64,000 bases of DNA from Roseovarius halotolerans (GCF_900172255.1 NZ_FWFU01000001.1:868001-932000), one strand, 5' to 3'; shown: positions 42,515 to 52,556, numbered from the stretch's first letter. The notes: generated by a model not told the origin, from the sequence alone. Translations and numbers: made by a program.

Positions 42515-43432
42515 GTGCTGACATTCATTCTCAAACGGCTTGGCCTTGCTGTCCTAGTGGCCTTCACGGTGTCGTTCATCAGTTTCACGTTGTTGTTCCT
42601 CGCGGGCGATCCCGCTGCGGCGCTGGCGGGCGAGACCGCCAGCGGCGAGGATATCGAGGCGATCAGCAAGCTTTACGGCTTCGACCGCCCGATGCTGATT
42701 CAATACGGCGACTGGCTGTTCTCGGCTTTGCGCGGTGATTTCGGCGAGAGCTATTATTTCCGCCTGCCGGTGGCCTCGCTGATCTTCGAGCGGCTTGGTG
42801 TGACCATGACGCTGGGGGTCTGCGGCATCAGCTTCGCATTGCTGACTGCGGTGCCGCTTGGTGTCGCCGCGGCGATCCGGCCCAATTCGATCATCGACCG
42901 TGTGGCCTTGTTCCTGTCGGTGGCAGGGCAGGCGATGCCGAGCTTCTGGTTCGGCCTGATCCTGATCGTGCTGTTTGCCATCAAGCTGGGTTGGCTTCCG
43001 CCCTCGGGCGCGTCGAGCCCGGCGCATTTCATCATGCCAACCATCGTTCTGGGCTATTACGCGATGCCGGCGATCATGCGCCTGACGCGGGCGGGGATGC
43101 TGGATGTGCTGTCCTCGGACTATATCCGCACCGCGCGCGCCAAGGGCGCGCCGGAGGGACGGATCCTGTTCCGCCACGCGCTGCGCAATGCGATCATTCC
43201 GGTGGTGTCGCTGGCTGCGGTGCAGATGGGTTTCATGCTGGGCGGCTCGATCGTGGTCGAGTCGATCTTCGCGCTGCACGGCGCGGGTTACCTTGCCTGG
43301 GAAAGCATCGCACGCAACGATCTGCCGACCGTTCAGGCGCTGATCCTTGTCTTCTCGATGTTCTATATCGTTTTCACCTTCCTTGCCGACGTGCTGAACG
43401 CCTGGCTTGATCCGCGCATGAGGAGCAGCTGA
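42515..43432 (+). CDS. peptide ABC transporter permease, DppB type
   Basis: A 305-residue permease with six membrane helices. FNAL-type features are the N-terminal LTFILKRLGLAVLVAFTVSF and the EAA loop RTARAKGAPEGRILFRHAL with RNAIIPVV near residues 205-230. The start is GTG with AAAGGTG upstream. The next gene starts one base after its stop. Confidence 0.93.
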   Translation: MLTFILKRLGLAVLVAFTVSFISFTLLFLAGDPAAALAGETASGEDIEAISKLYGFDRPMLIQYGDWLFSALRGDFGESYYFRLPVASLIFERLGVTMTLGVCGISFALLTAVPLGVAAAIRPNSIIDRVALFLSVAGQAMPSFWFGLILIVLFAIKLGWLPPSGASSPAHFIMPTIVLGYYAMPAIMRLTRAGMLDVLSSDYIRTARAKGAPEGRILFRHALRNAIIPVVSLAAVQMGFMLGGSIVVESIFALHGAGYLAWESIARNDLPTVQALILVFSMFYIVFTFLADVLNAWLDPRMRSS

Positions 43433-43433
43433 G

Positions 43434-44336
43434 ATGTCTGACACCAGCACCACAGATTCCTTGCTGCAGGAGATCACCGGCCCGACACCCGGCCAGATGT
43501 TGCGCAAGCGCGTCTTCGGGCATCAGGGGCTGCTGTTTGGCGGGATCGTCCTTGCGATCCTGCTGTTCATAGCCATCTTCGCTCCGCTTCTGGCGCCGCA
43601 TGATCCTTATGCCCAAAGCCTGATGACCCGGATGCAGCCGCCTGTTTTCCTGGGCGGCGACTGGGAACACCCGCTGGGCACCGACCATCTGGGGCGAGAT
43701 TACCTGTCGCGGCTGATCTATGGCGCGCGTGTCTCGCTGATGATCGGCGCGGTGGCGGCGTTGATCTCGGGCGTGATCGGCACGGCAATGGGCGTGGCCG
43801 CGGGCTATTTCGGCGGCCGTGTGGACATGGTGGTCACGTTCCTGATCAACGTGCGCCTTGCGATGCCGGTCGTGCTGGTCGCGCTGGCGGTCGTGGCCAT
43901 CCTGGGCGGATCGCTCCAGGTCGTGATCGTTGTGCTTGGCCTGCTGTTGTGGGACCGCTTCGCTGTGGTCATGCGCGCCTCGACGCTACAGGTGCGGGGG
44001 CGCGAATATGTTGCCGCCGCGCGCGCCATCGGCGCATCGACGCCGCGCGTGATCCTGTCCGAGATCATGCCCAACATCGCCAACAACCTGATCGTGGTGG
44101 TCACGCTGGAGATGGCCCACGCCATCCTTCTGGAAGCGGCGCTGTCCTTCCTGGGTCTTGGCGTGCAACCGCCGACGCCAAGCTGGGGCCTGATGGTCTC
44201 GGAGGGCAAGAACATGATGCTGTTCGAGCCCTGGATGGTGCTTATCCCCGGCGCGGTGCTGTTCCTGCTTGTGCTGGCGATCAACCTCATGGGCGATGGT
44301 CTGCGCGACGTGACTGCCCCCGAAAACCGGAGCTGA
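43434..44336 (+). CDS. peptide ABC transporter permease, DppC type
   Basis: A 300-residue permease. HPLGTDHLGRDYLSRLIYGA is the DppC/OppC signature, and the EAA loop reads YVAAARAIGASTPRVILSEI with MPNI. It pairs with the upstream DppB-type gene. Confidence 0.93.
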   Translation: MSDTSTTDSLLQEITGPTPGQMLRKRVFGHQGLLFGGIVLAILLFIAIFAPLLAPHDPYAQSLMTRMQPPVFLGGDWEHPLGTDHLGRDYLSRLIYGARVSLMIGAVAALISGVIGTAMGVAAGYFGGRVDMVVTFLINVRLAMPVVLVALAVVAILGGSLQVVIVVLGLLLWDRFAVVMRASTLQVRGREYVAAARAIGASTPRVILSEIMPNIANNLIVVVTLEMAHAILLEAALSFLGLGVQPPTPSWGLMVSEGKNMMLFEPWMVLIPGAVLFLLVLAINLMGDGLRDVTAPENRS

Positions 44337-44340
44337 GACA

Positions 44341-45336
44341 ATGGAAAAACCCCTGTTGAGCGTCCGAAACCTGACGATCGACATTCCCGTCGGTGGGGGC
44401 ACCCTGCATGCGGTGCGCGGCATCGACTTCGATCTGAACCGGGGCGAGACCCTTTGCATCGTCGGCGAAAGCGGCTCCGGGAAGTCGCTGACATCGCTGG
44501 CGTTGATGGGGCTCCTGGGCAAGAATATCGACCGCAGTGCCGACCGGATGGAATTCGACGGCACCGAGCTGACCACGGCGAGTCCGCGCACCATGCGCGC
44601 GCTGCGCGGTGACCGGATGTCGATGATCTTTCAGGAGCCGATGACATCGCTCAATCCCGCCTACACGATCGGCGACCAGCTGATCGAGGCGCTGCGCCTG
44701 CACAAGTCCGTCAGCCGGGAGGCCGCCCGCGCGCGCGCCACCGAGTTGCTGGAGAAGGTCGGCATCACCGCCGCCGCCAGCCGCCTGTCGCAATATCCGC
44801 ACCAACTGTCGGGCGGGCTGCGTCAACGCGTCATGATCGCGATGGCGCTGATGTGCGAACCCGAGCTGATCATCGCGGACGAGCCGACAACGGCGCTGGA
44901 TGTGACCATCCAGGCGCAGATCCTGCGCCTGCTGCATGACCTTGGGCAGGAAATGAACATGGCGATGATCCTCATCACCCATGACCTGGGCGTGGTGGCG
45001 CGGGTCGCCGACAAGGTCGCGGTGATGTATGCCGGAGAGCTGGTCGAGACCGGCTCGGCGGTGGATGTGTTCAACTCGCCCTCGCATCCCTATACGCGCG
45101 GTCTGCTGCGCTGCATCCCTTTGCCCGGCAAGACTGCGCGCGGCAGCACGCTTGGCACCATTCCGGGGATCGTGCCGTCGCTGGTCGGCGATATCGAGGG
45201 CTGCGCGTTTCGCACGCGCTGTCCGCATGCGATGGCCGCCTGTCATCAGGACATTCCCTTGCAGGGCCGCCCCGAGCACGCCTTTCGCTGCGTTCATGAA
45301 GACGGCAAGCGCCACGACGAGGAGGTCATCGCATGA
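44341..45336 (+). CDS. peptide ABC transporter ATP-binding protein, DppD type
   Basis: A 331-residue ATPase with Walker [10 protein letters not shown]-loop [11 protein letters not shown], signature LSGGLRQR, Walker [13 protein letters not shown] and a switch His in LITHDLG. The C-terminal cysteine-containing region ([18 protein letters not shown]) is typical of oligopeptide ATPases. Overlaps the next gene by ATGA. Confidence 0.95.
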   Translation: MEKPLLSVRNLTIDIPVGGGTLHAVRGIDFDLNRGETLCIVGESGSGKSLTSLALMGLLGKNIDRSADRMEFDGTELTTASPRTMRALRGDRMSMIFQEPMTSLNPAYTIGDQLIEALRLHKSVSREAARARATELLEKVGITAAASRLSQYPHQLSGGLRQRVMIAMALMCEPELIIADEPTTALDVTIQAQILRLLHDLGQEMNMAMILITHDLGVVARVADKVAVMYAGELVETGSAVDVFNSPSHPYTRGLLRCIPLPGKTARGSTLGTIPGIVPSLVGDIEGCAFRTRCPHAMAACHQDIPLQGRPEHAFRCVHEDGKRHDEEVIA

Positions 45337-46334
45337 CCGAGCAGGCAACCACTTCGGCGGTGCTGGAACTGCGCAATGTCACCAAGACCTATCGCGTCAA
45401 GCAGGGCCTCTTTGGCAAGGCCAAGCCGCTGACGGCGGTCAATGATGTCTCGTTGTCGCTGCCGCGCGGCGAGGTTCTGGGGCTGGTGGGCGAATCCGGT
45501 TGCGGGAAATCGACTCTGGCCAAGATCCTGCTCGGACTCGAGGCGCCGAGCTTGGGGCAGGTCATGGTGGATGGTCAGGAGATCACCGCCCAGGACCGCC
45601 TGAGCCTTGCGCGCCGGATCCAGCCGATTTTCCAGGATCCCTATTCATCGCTCAATCCGCGCAAGAGCATCTATGACATCGTGTCCCTTCCGCTGCGGGT
45701 GCACGGGATTGGCGACAAGGCGCATTGGGACAAGGAAGTGCGTCGTATTCTCGATATCGTGGGCTTGCCCGCGCGGGTCATGAACACCTATCCCAGCCAG
45801 ATGTCGGGCGGTCAGCGCCAGCGGGTCGCCATCGCGCGGGCGCTGATCATGAAGCCCGAGATCGTGATCTGCGACGAGCCGACATCGGCGCTGGATGTGT
45901 CAGTACAGAGCCAGATCCTGAACCTGCTGGGAGATCTGCGCAGCGAGTTTGGCCTGACCTATCTGTTCATCAGCCACGACCTGGCAGTGGTCGAGCACCT
46001 GGCGACGCGGGTGGCGGTCATGTATCTGGGTCGGATCGTCGAGGAATCCGACGTGGCGGGTCTGTTCGACGATGCGCGCCATCCCTATACGCAGGCGCTG
46101 CTGAAATCGGTGCTGACGCCCGAGCCGGGGCTTGGGGTGCCCGACACCCAGCTTGGCATGGCCTATCCCAACCCGATCGACCCGCCGAGCGGCTGCCAGT
46201 TCCATCCGCGCTGCCCGATGGCGGGCGCGCATTGCAAGAGCGTCGCGCCAAGGCCTGTTCCCACCAGCCACGGCCATGTGGAATGCCACCTGCACGATCC
46301 CGACAGCCCCATGTATGATCCGAAGGTCGCCTGA
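45333..46334 (+). CDS. peptide ABC transporter ATP-binding protein, DppF type
   Basis: A 333-residue ATPase: Walker A GESGCGKS, FQDPYSSLNPRKS, signature MSGGQRQR, Walker B IVICDEPTSALD, switch FISHDLAVV, and a C-terminal CPMAGAHCKS. It is coupled to the DppD-type gene upstream and followed at once by the gamma-glutamyltransferase gene. Confidence 0.95.
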   Translation: MTEQATTSAVLELRNVTKTYRVKQGLFGKAKPLTAVNDVSLSLPRGEVLGLVGESGCGKSTLAKILLGLEAPSLGQVMVDGQEITAQDRLSLARRIQPIFQDPYSSLNPRKSIYDIVSLPLRVHGIGDKAHWDKEVRRILDIVGLPARVMNTYPSQMSGGQRQRVAIARALIMKPEIVICDEPTSALDVSVQSQILNLLGDLRSEFGLTYLFISHDLAVVEHLATRVAVMYLGRIVEESDVAGLFDDARHPYTQALLKSVLTPEPGLGVPDTQLGMAYPNPIDPPSGCQFHPRCPMAGAHCKSVAPRPVPTSHGHVECHLHDPDSPMYDPKVA

Positions 46335-46335
46335 C

Positions 46336-47916
46336 ATGTCCGTGAACCTGTCGCGCAGCGCGCAAACCCGGAAAATCGTCATCGAAACCGAATATGGCGT
46401 CGTTGCCGCGCAACACCGGCTGGCGGCCGAGGCGGGCGCCGCGGTGCTGGAAGCAGGGGGTGATGCGGTTGATGCCGCGGTGGCCACCTCCTTTGCCATC
46501 GGTGTGCTGGAACCCTGGATGAGCGGCCCGGCAGGCGGTGGCGCGCTGATGCTGTGGCGCGCCGATACCGGCAAGGCGCATGCGCTGAACTACGGGATGC
46601 GCGCCCCGGCGGCGCTTGATCCTGCCGACTACCCGCTTACGGGCAGGGGGGTTGCGGGCGATCTGTTCCCCTGGGAGGAAGTGGTTGACGATCGCAATGT
46701 CCAGGGCGCCACCGCCGTTGCGGTGCCGGGGCTGGTCGACGGCATGGGCCAGGCGCATGAGCGATTCGGGCGGATGCCCTGGGGCGAGCTTCTGTCGCCG
46801 GCGATCCGCTTTGCCCGCGACGGACTGCTGGTGGACTGGTATGCCGCGCTGATCATCGCCTCGACCACCCGCGAGTTGGCCAAGGACCCGGATGCCGCCG
46901 CGATGTTCCTTGAGGACGGCCAGTGGCCGACGATCAGCGGCTGGACCGCGCTGGCCGAAAAACGGCTGGAGCAGGGGCGCATGGCCGACAGCCTCGAGCA
47001 GATGGCGCGCAAGGGCGCGCGCGAGTTCTATGACGGCGAGCTTGGCGCGGCGATGGCCGCCGACATGCAGGCCAAGGGTGGCAGCCTGAGCCACGCGGAT
47101 CTCTGCGCCTATCGCGCCGAGTTCAGCGATCCGCTGAGTTTCGATTATCGCGGCGCACGGTTCGACGTGGTGCCGGGGCTGACCGCAGGCCCGACGTTCC
47201 GTCACGCGCTTGGCGTGATGGAGGCGGAAGCGGCGTTCGGTGCCGCGCCCGGCGGCGAAGCCTTCAGCGCCTATGCCGAGGGGCTGAGCACCGCCTATGG
47301 CGAGCGGCTGGCGACGATGGGTGACAGTGGCGAGACCGAGTCCCATTCGGGCTGCACGACGCATTTCTCGGTGGTCGACCGGGATGGCAACATGGTTAGC
47401 CAGACGCAGACGTTGCTGTCGATCTTCGGCGCGCGCGTCGTGTCGCCCGAGACCGGTTTCCTCATGAATAACGGCATCATGTGGTTCGACCCGGTTCCCG
47501 GACGCCCCAATTCGCTGGCACCGGGCAAGCGCTGCCTGATGAATGTCTGCCCGATACTTGGCGAAAGCGGCGACGCGCGCTTCGCATTCGGGGCGTCCGG
47601 CGGGCGCAAGATCGTGTCGGCGATGGTGCAGATGGCGTCTTTCGTGGCGGATTTCGGGATGGATATCGCCGAGTGCTTCCATCATCCGCGCATCGATGTG
47701 TCGGGCGGCAAGGCGATCGTGGCCGATGAGACGCTGTCGGAAGAGATCCTAGATGCCCTGCGCACGCGCCACCCCGTTCATACTACCCGGCGCAGCCCCT
47801 TTCCCTATGCCTTTGCCTGTCCGGCAGGGGTGATGCGAAAGGGCGCGGTCAATACCGGATGCACTGAGATCATGTCGCCTTGGGGCGACGCCATTTGTGA
47901 AGAACCGAGCAGGTAG
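46336..47916 (+). CDS. gamma-glutamyltransferase family protein
   Basis: A 526-residue Ntn-hydrolase precursor. The N-terminal half has AAEAGAAVLEAGGDAVDAAV and WMSGPAGGGALMLW. The self-cleaving nucleophile is a Thr, T341 in SGCTTHFSVVDRDGNMVSQT, which would start the small subunit. No signal peptide is evident, so a cytoplasmic role after import is likely. Members split gamma-glutamyl bonds in glutathione or related amides. The start at 46336 directly follows the ATPase gene; the longer frame overlaps it. The SGC before the TT differs from the usual GT. Confidence 0.9.
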   Translation: MSVNLSRSAQTRKIVIETEYGVVAAQHRLAAEAGAAVLEAGGDAVDAAVATSFAIGVLEPWMSGPAGGGALMLWRADTGKAHALNYGMRAPAALDPADYPLTGRGVAGDLFPWEEVVDDRNVQGATAVAVPGLVDGMGQAHERFGRMPWGELLSPAIRFARDGLLVDWYAALIIASTTRELAKDPDAAAMFLEDGQWPTISGWTALAEKRLEQGRMADSLEQMARKGAREFYDGELGAAMAADMQAKGGSLSHADLCAYRAEFSDPLSFDYRGARFDVVPGLTAGPTFRHALGVMEAEAAFGAAPGGEAFSAYAEGLSTAYGERLATMGDSGETESHSGCTTHFSVVDRDGNMVSQTQTLLSIFGARVVSPETGFLMNNGIMWFDPVPGRPNSLAPGKRCLMNVCPILGESGDARFAFGASGGRKIVSAMVQMASFVADFGMDIAECFHHPRIDVSGGKAIVADETLSEEILDALRTRHPVHTTRRSPFPYAFACPAGVMRKGAVNTGCTEIMSPWGDAICEEPSR

Positions 47917-47919
47917 ACC

Positions 47920-49305
47920 ATGACACGAAGCGACGCGATCGACACTGTAACAGCCTATTTCGACGAGGGCCGGTTCCAGGCCGAACTTGCCGATCTGGTG
48001 GGGTATGAGACCGAAAGCCAGAACCCCGAGCAGGCGGCGGAACTGGCGCGCTATCTGGAACAGGCGATGACCCCCCGGCTCGGTACGATGGGGTTTTCCT
48101 GCAAGACCTACGACAACCCGGTCGCAGGGGCCGGACCAATTCTGGTGGCCGAACGGATCGAGGGCGCCGATCTGCCCACGGTGCTGAGCTATGGTCATGG
48201 CGATGTGATCCGCGCCCAGACCGACCAGTGGCGCGAGGGCCTGCATCCCTTCAAGCTGGTCGAAGAAGGCGACCGGCTGTATGGCCGGGGCAGCGCGGAC
48301 AACAAGGGCCAGCACCTGATCAATATCGCCGCGCTCGATGCCACATTGCAAAGCCGCGGCAAGCTGGGTTTCAACTGCCGGATCGTGATCGAAACCGGCG
48401 AGGAGACCGGATCGCCGGGTCTTGCCGAGTTCTTTGAAGCGCATAAGGACGATCTGAAGGCGGATGTGCTGATCGCCTCGGACGGGCCGCGCCTGCAACC
48501 CGAAACGGCGACCATGTTCATGGGCTCGCGCGGCGGCGTGACCTTCGACCTGGTGATCGAACTGCGCGAAGGGGCGCATCATTCGGGCAACTGGGGCGGG
48601 TTGCTGGCCGATCCGGCGATGATTCTGGCGCAGGCGCTTTCGACTATCACCGACGCGCGCGGTCAGATCCGCATCCCGGAGTGGCGTCCCGACAGCCTGA
48701 CAGACGATGTGCGCGCCGCGCTTGCCGGACTGCCGGTAACCGGGGGCGACGGCCCCTCGGTCGACGAGGATTGGGGCGAGGAAAGCCTGAGCCCGGCCGA
48801 ACGTGTATATGGCTGGAACAGCTTCGCGATCCTCGCCATGAAAAGCGGTGTGCCCGAGGCGCCGGTCAATGCGATTTCAGCCCACGCGCGCGCCACCTGC
48901 CAGCTGCGCTATGTGGTGGGCACCGAACCCGAGGATATCCTGCCCGCACTGCGCCGACACCTGGATGCGCATGGCTTTCAGGCGGTGCGAATCGTCGCGC
49001 ATGACCGGGGTTTTTTCCGCGCGACACGGCTCAATCCCGATCACCCCTGGGTCACGTTCGTCGCCCGCTCCCTCGAGGAAACCTCGGGGCAAAAGCCGCA
49101 TATCCTGCCCAACCTGGCCGGGTCACTGCCCAATGATGCCTTTGCCGACATCCTTGGCCTGCCCACGGTCTGGGTGCCCCATTCCTACAGGGGCTGTTCG
49201 CAGCACGCGCCCGACGAGCATGTTCTGAAGCCCCTTTCGCGCGACGCGCTGCGCCTGATGGCGGGGCTGTTCTGGGATATCGGAGAGGGCAACACCCCGG
49301 CCTGA
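47920..49305 (+). CDS. M20 family metallopeptidase
   Basis: A 461-residue zinc peptidase of the ArgE/DapE/CPG2 group. Metal ligands are H93 and D95 ([11 protein letters not shown]), D127 ([10 protein letters not shown]), E162 with the general base E161 ([11 protein letters not shown]), Asp in IASDGPR and a late His in [13 protein letters not shown] lid/dimer domain lies in the middle. It starts 3 bases after the gamma-glutamyltransferase stop and probably hydrolyses the dipeptide or N-acyl amino acid left after that step. Confidence 0.92.
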   Translation: MTRSDAIDTVTAYFDEGRFQAELADLVGYETESQNPEQAAELARYLEQAMTPRLGTMGFSCKTYDNPVAGAGPILVAERIEGADLPTVLSYGHGDVIRAQTDQWREGLHPFKLVEEGDRLYGRGSADNKGQHLINIAALDATLQSRGKLGFNCRIVIETGEETGSPGLAEFFEAHKDDLKADVLIASDGPRLQPETATMFMGSRGGVTFDLVIELREGAHHSGNWGGLLADPAMILAQALSTITDARGQIRIPEWRPDSLTDDVRAALAGLPVTGGDGPSVDEDWGEESLSPAERVYGWNSFAILAMKSGVPEAPVNAISAHARATCQLRYVVGTEPEDILPALRRHLDAHGFQAVRIVAHDRGFFRATRLNPDHPWVTFVARSLEETSGQKPHILPNLAGSLPNDAFADILGLPTVWVPHSYRGCSQHAPDEHVLKPLSRDALRLMAGLFWDIGEGNTPA

Positions 49306-49383
49306 ATCGGGCCGTTGCGCAGCGCAGCCCGACGGGTACCGATGCTGGCGTCGCCCGATCCGACAAGTCATGATCCGTTACAG

Positions 49384-49414
49384 AAAAAGGGCTTAGTGTC
49401 TTTACACTAAGCCC
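49384..49414 (-). terminator. intrinsic terminator of the tRNA-Asn gene
   Basis: An 11-bp perfect stem (GGGCTTAGTGT/ACACTAAGCCC, loop of 4, 49389-49414) is followed on the minus strand by TTTTT (49388-49384). It starts 10 bases after the tRNA CCA. Confidence 0.93.
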
Positions 49415-49424
49415 CTGAAATCTT

Positions 49425-49499
49425 TGGCTCCGGCGGTAGGGATCGAACCTACGACCAATTGATTAACAGTCAACTGCTCTACCGCTGAGCTACGCCGGA
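49425..49499 (-). tRNA. tRNA-Asn (GTT)
   Basis: A 75-nt cloverleaf with encoded CCA: acceptor stem TCCGGCG/CGCCGGA, D arm GCTC-AGCGGTA-GAGC, anticodon loop CTGTTAA with anticodon GTT (plus-strand 49465-49467), variable loop TGGTC and T-loop TTCGATC. The discriminator base is G. A strong terminator follows. Confidence 0.97.
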
Positions 49500-49580
49500 A
49501 CACGGGCGTCCGTATAGCAACAGGCTTGGGCGGCGTCCAGAGGGATTGTCACATATTTTGCGCCTGTCTCGTCACGCCTC

Positions 49581-50492
49581 TCAGGTGGTGGCGAAGCGCG
49601 CGTCAGAGGACAGGGGGTCGAGGGGTGAGACGAGGTTTTTTCCCATCAGGTCAATGAGATGGGCAAGGACGTTGCGGGTGGCGGCGGGCAGAAGGGCGCG
49701 CGGCGTGTCGGTATAGATGCGCTGCGCCAGCTCTTGGGCGGTGGCGGGTCCCGATCCGAGTTGCGCGAGGACCGCCGCCTCTCGCGCGCGCCGGTGCGAG
49801 ATCAGCCAGTCGAGCCGCGCCATCGGGTCGTCGATCGGGGCGCCGTGCCCGGAATGGAACACCTCTGCCCCGATATCCCTGAGACGCGCGCAGGAGGCCA
49901 TGAAATCGGTCAGATCCCCATCCGGGGGCGACACCAGAGAACTGGCCCAGCCCATCACCAGATCGCCTGTAAAGACTGCGCCGCGCGTCTGGAAACAGAG
50001 GTGATTGCCCAGATGTCCCGGCGTCCAGAGGGCGGTGATGGTCCAGCCCTCGCCTGTGACGACCTCGCCATCCGCCAGCCGGATGTCGGGGCAAAAGCCG
50101 TGGTCGATCCCTTCGCCCCCGTCATTGAGGCCGCTTTGCGCGAGGCGCTCCATCACCGCACTGCGACCGTCGCGGGCGTGGCCGAACGCATGCACCTTCG
50201 CGCCCGTTTCACGCGCCAGTTGCGCCGCGAGTGGCGAGTGATCGAGATGCGCATGGGTCACGAGGATATGGGTGACCCGCTGGCCCGGACCCAGTGCCCC
50301 GAGAATCGCCGCCAGATGGCTTTGATCGTCCGGCCCCGGATCGATCACCGCAATGCCGGTTTCCCCCAGCATATATGTATTGGTGCCCAGATAGGTCATC
50401 GGCGAGGGATTGGGGGCCAGGATGCGGCGGATTCCCCGGCCCATATCCTCGGCGATGCCGACGGGAGGATTGAATGCGCTCTGCGGCATCAT
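49581..50492 (-). CDS. metallo-beta-lactamase fold hydrolase (LACTB2/glyoxalase II-like)
   Basis: A 303-residue zinc hydrolase. The metal motif THAHLDH is at residues 79-85, with further ligands in WTPGHLGNH, FTGDLVMGW and FHSGHGAPI. The C-terminal part (residues 230-300) is a winged-helix-like tail found in LACTB2-type members. The substrate is not known; thioester or nucleic-acid phosphodiester cleavage are both seen in the family. It is divergent from the histidine kinase gene, with 40 bases between starts. Confidence 0.88.
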   Translation of the reverse strand: MMPQSAFNPPVGIAEDMGRGIRRILAPNPSPMTYLGTNTYMLGETGIAVIDPGPDDQSHLAAILGALGPGQRVTHILVTHAHLDHSPLAAQLARETGAKVHAFGHARDGRSAVMERLAQSGLNDGGEGIDHGFCPDIRLADGEVVTGEGWTITALWTPGHLGNHLCFQTRGAVFTGDLVMGWASSLVSPPDGDLTDFMASCARLRDIGAEVFHSGHGAPIDDPMARLDWLISHRRAREAAVLAQLGSGPATAQELAQRIYTDTPRALLPAATRNVLAHLIDLMGKNLVSPLDPLSSDARFATT

Positions 50493-50532
50493 CGGGCTTC
50501 CTTCCTTGGTGGCGCGCGTCTAGGTTTGGCGC

Positions 50533-51837
50533 ATGTCGTTCAACTGGCTCAAATCATATACGCCACGAGGCCTTTATTGGCGGGCAGCACTGATCCTGCT
50601 GTTGCCGGTTGTCAGCCTGTTCCTGGTGATGGCGGTGGTGTTTCTCCAGCGTCATTTCGAGGGTGTTACCACGCAGATGACCCGGACCGCCAGCCGCGAG
50701 GTCGCGGTGTTGCGCGCCAGTAACCTGTCTGCCGAGGAGACGGCGAAAACGTCGCTTGCAAGGTCGCTCGGGATCAAGATCAGCGCCGTGACCGAGGACG
50801 AACTGCCCGAAACCCACCAGCGGCGCTGGTATGATCTGACCGGAATCGTCGTGATCCGAGAGTTCGAGGCACTGATTTCGGGTCTTCGGGCGGTGGACCT
50901 GCCGGATGACCGTGTGGTGCGCTTGTATATCCTCCAACCCGACGGGGTCTGGCGGATGGAGTTCGAGCGGGCAAGGGTGTCGCCCAAGAACGCACACCAG
51001 ATCTTTGTGAACATGGTGTTTTTCGGCGTGCTGATGACGGTGATCGCCTATTTCTATCTGCGCAACCAGCTGCGCCCGATCACCCGGCTTGCGCGCGCCG
51101 CCGAGGCTTTTGGTCGGGGGCGCCATGAACCATACCGCCCTGCGGGTGCAATCGAGGTGCGCGCGGCGGGAAACGCCTTTCTGGACATGCGCGCCCGGAT
51201 CGAACGCCAGATCGAGCAGCGCACGCTGATGCTTTCCGGCGTCAGTCACGATCTGCGCACGCCGTTGACGCGCCTCAAACTGGGCCTGTCGATGCTGGAT
51301 CATGAGGACCGCATCCCCATGCAGCAGGACGTGGCCGACATGGAGCGCCTGCTTGACGAGTTCCTGGCCTTTGCCCGGGGCGCGCAGGAGGGCGCGCCGG
51401 TGGCGCTTGATCCCGTCGCGCTGGTCGAGCGGATTGTCGAGGATTGTCAGCGTGCCGATATTGCCGCCGAACTTGTCGAGGTGAAGGGCTCAGGGCTGGT
51501 TCAGTTGCGCGAGGGCGCTATCCGGCGCGCCATCGAGAATCTGATCAACAACGCCGTGCGTTATGGTAGCAAGGCGGAACTCTCCGTGCTGATGACGGAG
51601 CGCGCATTGCGGATCCGGGTTGAGGATGACGGGCCGGGCATCCCTGCGTCCCGGCGTGAAGAGGCGATGAAGCCCTTTGCCCGGCTGGAACCTGCGCGCA
51701 ATCAGAACCGTGGTACCGGGGTGGGCTTGGGCCTCTCGATCGCGATGGATATCGCGCGGGCGCATGGCGGAACCCTGCGCCTGGGTGAAAGCCAGCGTCT
51801 CGGCGGGCTGCGCGCCGACATCGTGATCGGGCGCTGA
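50533..51837 (+). CDS. sensor histidine kinase, EnvZ-like
   Basis: A 434-residue inner-membrane kinase. Helix 1 is at about residues 18-38 and helix 2 at 157-177, bounding a 120-residue periplasmic sensor. A HAMP region with RPITRLARAAEAFGRGR follows. The phosphorylated His is H239 in MLSGVSHDLRTPLTRLK, and the ATPase has ENLINNAVRYG, VEDDGPGIP and GTGVGLGLSIAMDIARAHGG. This is the EnvZ plan. No response regulator is adjacent, so the partner must lie elsewhere. Confidence 0.92.
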   Translation: MSFNWLKSYTPRGLYWRAALILLLPVVSLFLVMAVVFLQRHFEGVTTQMTRTASREVAVLRASNLSAEETAKTSLARSLGIKISAVTEDELPETHQRRWYDLTGIVVIREFEALISGLRAVDLPDDRVVRLYILQPDGVWRMEFERARVSPKNAHQIFVNMVFFGVLMTVIAYFYLRNQLRPITRLARAAEAFGRGRHEPYRPAGAIEVRAAGNAFLDMRARIERQIEQRTLMLSGVSHDLRTPLTRLKLGLSMLDHEDRIPMQQDVADMERLLDEFLAFARGAQEGAPVALDPVALVERIVEDCQRADIAAELVEVKGSGLVQLREGAIRRAIENLINNAVRYGSKAELSVLMTERALRIRVEDDGPGIPASRREEAMKPFARLEPARNQNRGTGVGLGLSIAMDIARAHGGTLRLGESQRLGGLRADIVIGR

Positions 51838-51847
51838 ACCTTGTGCG

Positions 51848-52447
51848 TCAGCCTCGAGGGCGCTGGCGCCACTCGGCCCAGGCCTCGGGCGTATCGAGGT
51901 CCAGCGTCGCACGGCGACCGGGCAGGGACAGCCAGACGACATCTTCATCCGCCAGAATGGCCCGCGCGCCCCGATCACCCGAAAGCTGCGCCATCGCGCC
52001 GAACAATCGCGCCGGAAAGATCACCGGATGCCCGGCCTGTCCATTGCTGTCTGTGGCGCGCAGCGGCTTTGCGGGGTCATGCCGGAATCTGGCGCGCATA
52101 TGCAAGAGATCGGCGGTTTCAAGCTCGGGCAGGTCCGCCAGAAACACCATCAGCCCCATTGCGCCGCGTTTCCCGGCCCATGCCGCCCCCGCCCGCAGCG
52201 ATGCGGCGATCCCTTCGTCGGCATCGGTCAGTTCGATGCGTTCGGGCGCACCGACTGTGGCAAGGGCCGCGTGACGCGCTGTATCGCGCAGGCGAAGCGT
52301 GACCAGCACCGGGCAGCCCGTCGCCTCGGCCACGCGCACCTGACGCGCCAGCAAGGGCAGCCCGTCGACCGGTTCAAGCAGCTTGTCGCGTCCGCGCATC
52401 CGCGTCGCGTCCCCGGCGGCGGGGATCAGGATGACGATATCGTCCAT
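51848..52447 (-). CDS. MobA-like nucleotidyltransferase (molybdenum cofactor cytidylyltransferase type)
   Basis: A 199-residue NTP transferase with the nucleotide loop LIPAAGDATRMRGRDKLLEP (residues 6-25) and LMVFLADLPELE holding the metal Asp. Such MocA/MobA proteins make the cytidine or guanine dinucleotide form of molybdopterin, or activate sugars. The start at 52447 is the family N-terminus; the longer frame has no sense. Convergent with the kinase gene 10 bases away. No xanthine-dehydrogenase-type gene is near, so the role is uncertain. Confidence 0.8.
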   Translation of the reverse strand: MDDIVILIPAAGDATRMRGRDKLLEPVDGLPLLARQVRVAEATGCPVLVTLRLRDTARHAALATVGAPERIELTDADEGIAASLRAGAAWAGKRGAMGLMVFLADLPELETADLLHMRARFRHDPAKPLRATDSNGQAGHPVIFPARLFGAMAQLSGDRGARAILADEDVVWLSLPGRRATLDLDTPEAWAEWRQRPRG

Positions 52448-52556
52448 GGCGTCTCCGGTCGGGCAGTGGCACCTGCGCCTGTCAACTGAGGCCAACGATA
52501 CGCCCGCCCACGCCCGCTCGCCAGCCGGAAAGCCATGAGTTCCGCAAGATGCAGGT

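Noticed and set aside
49425-49499. tRNA-Asn as an integration site for a mobile element
   Set aside because: No integrase, no partial tRNA copy and no phage genes are next to it; xerD at 60 kb has a housekeeping context.
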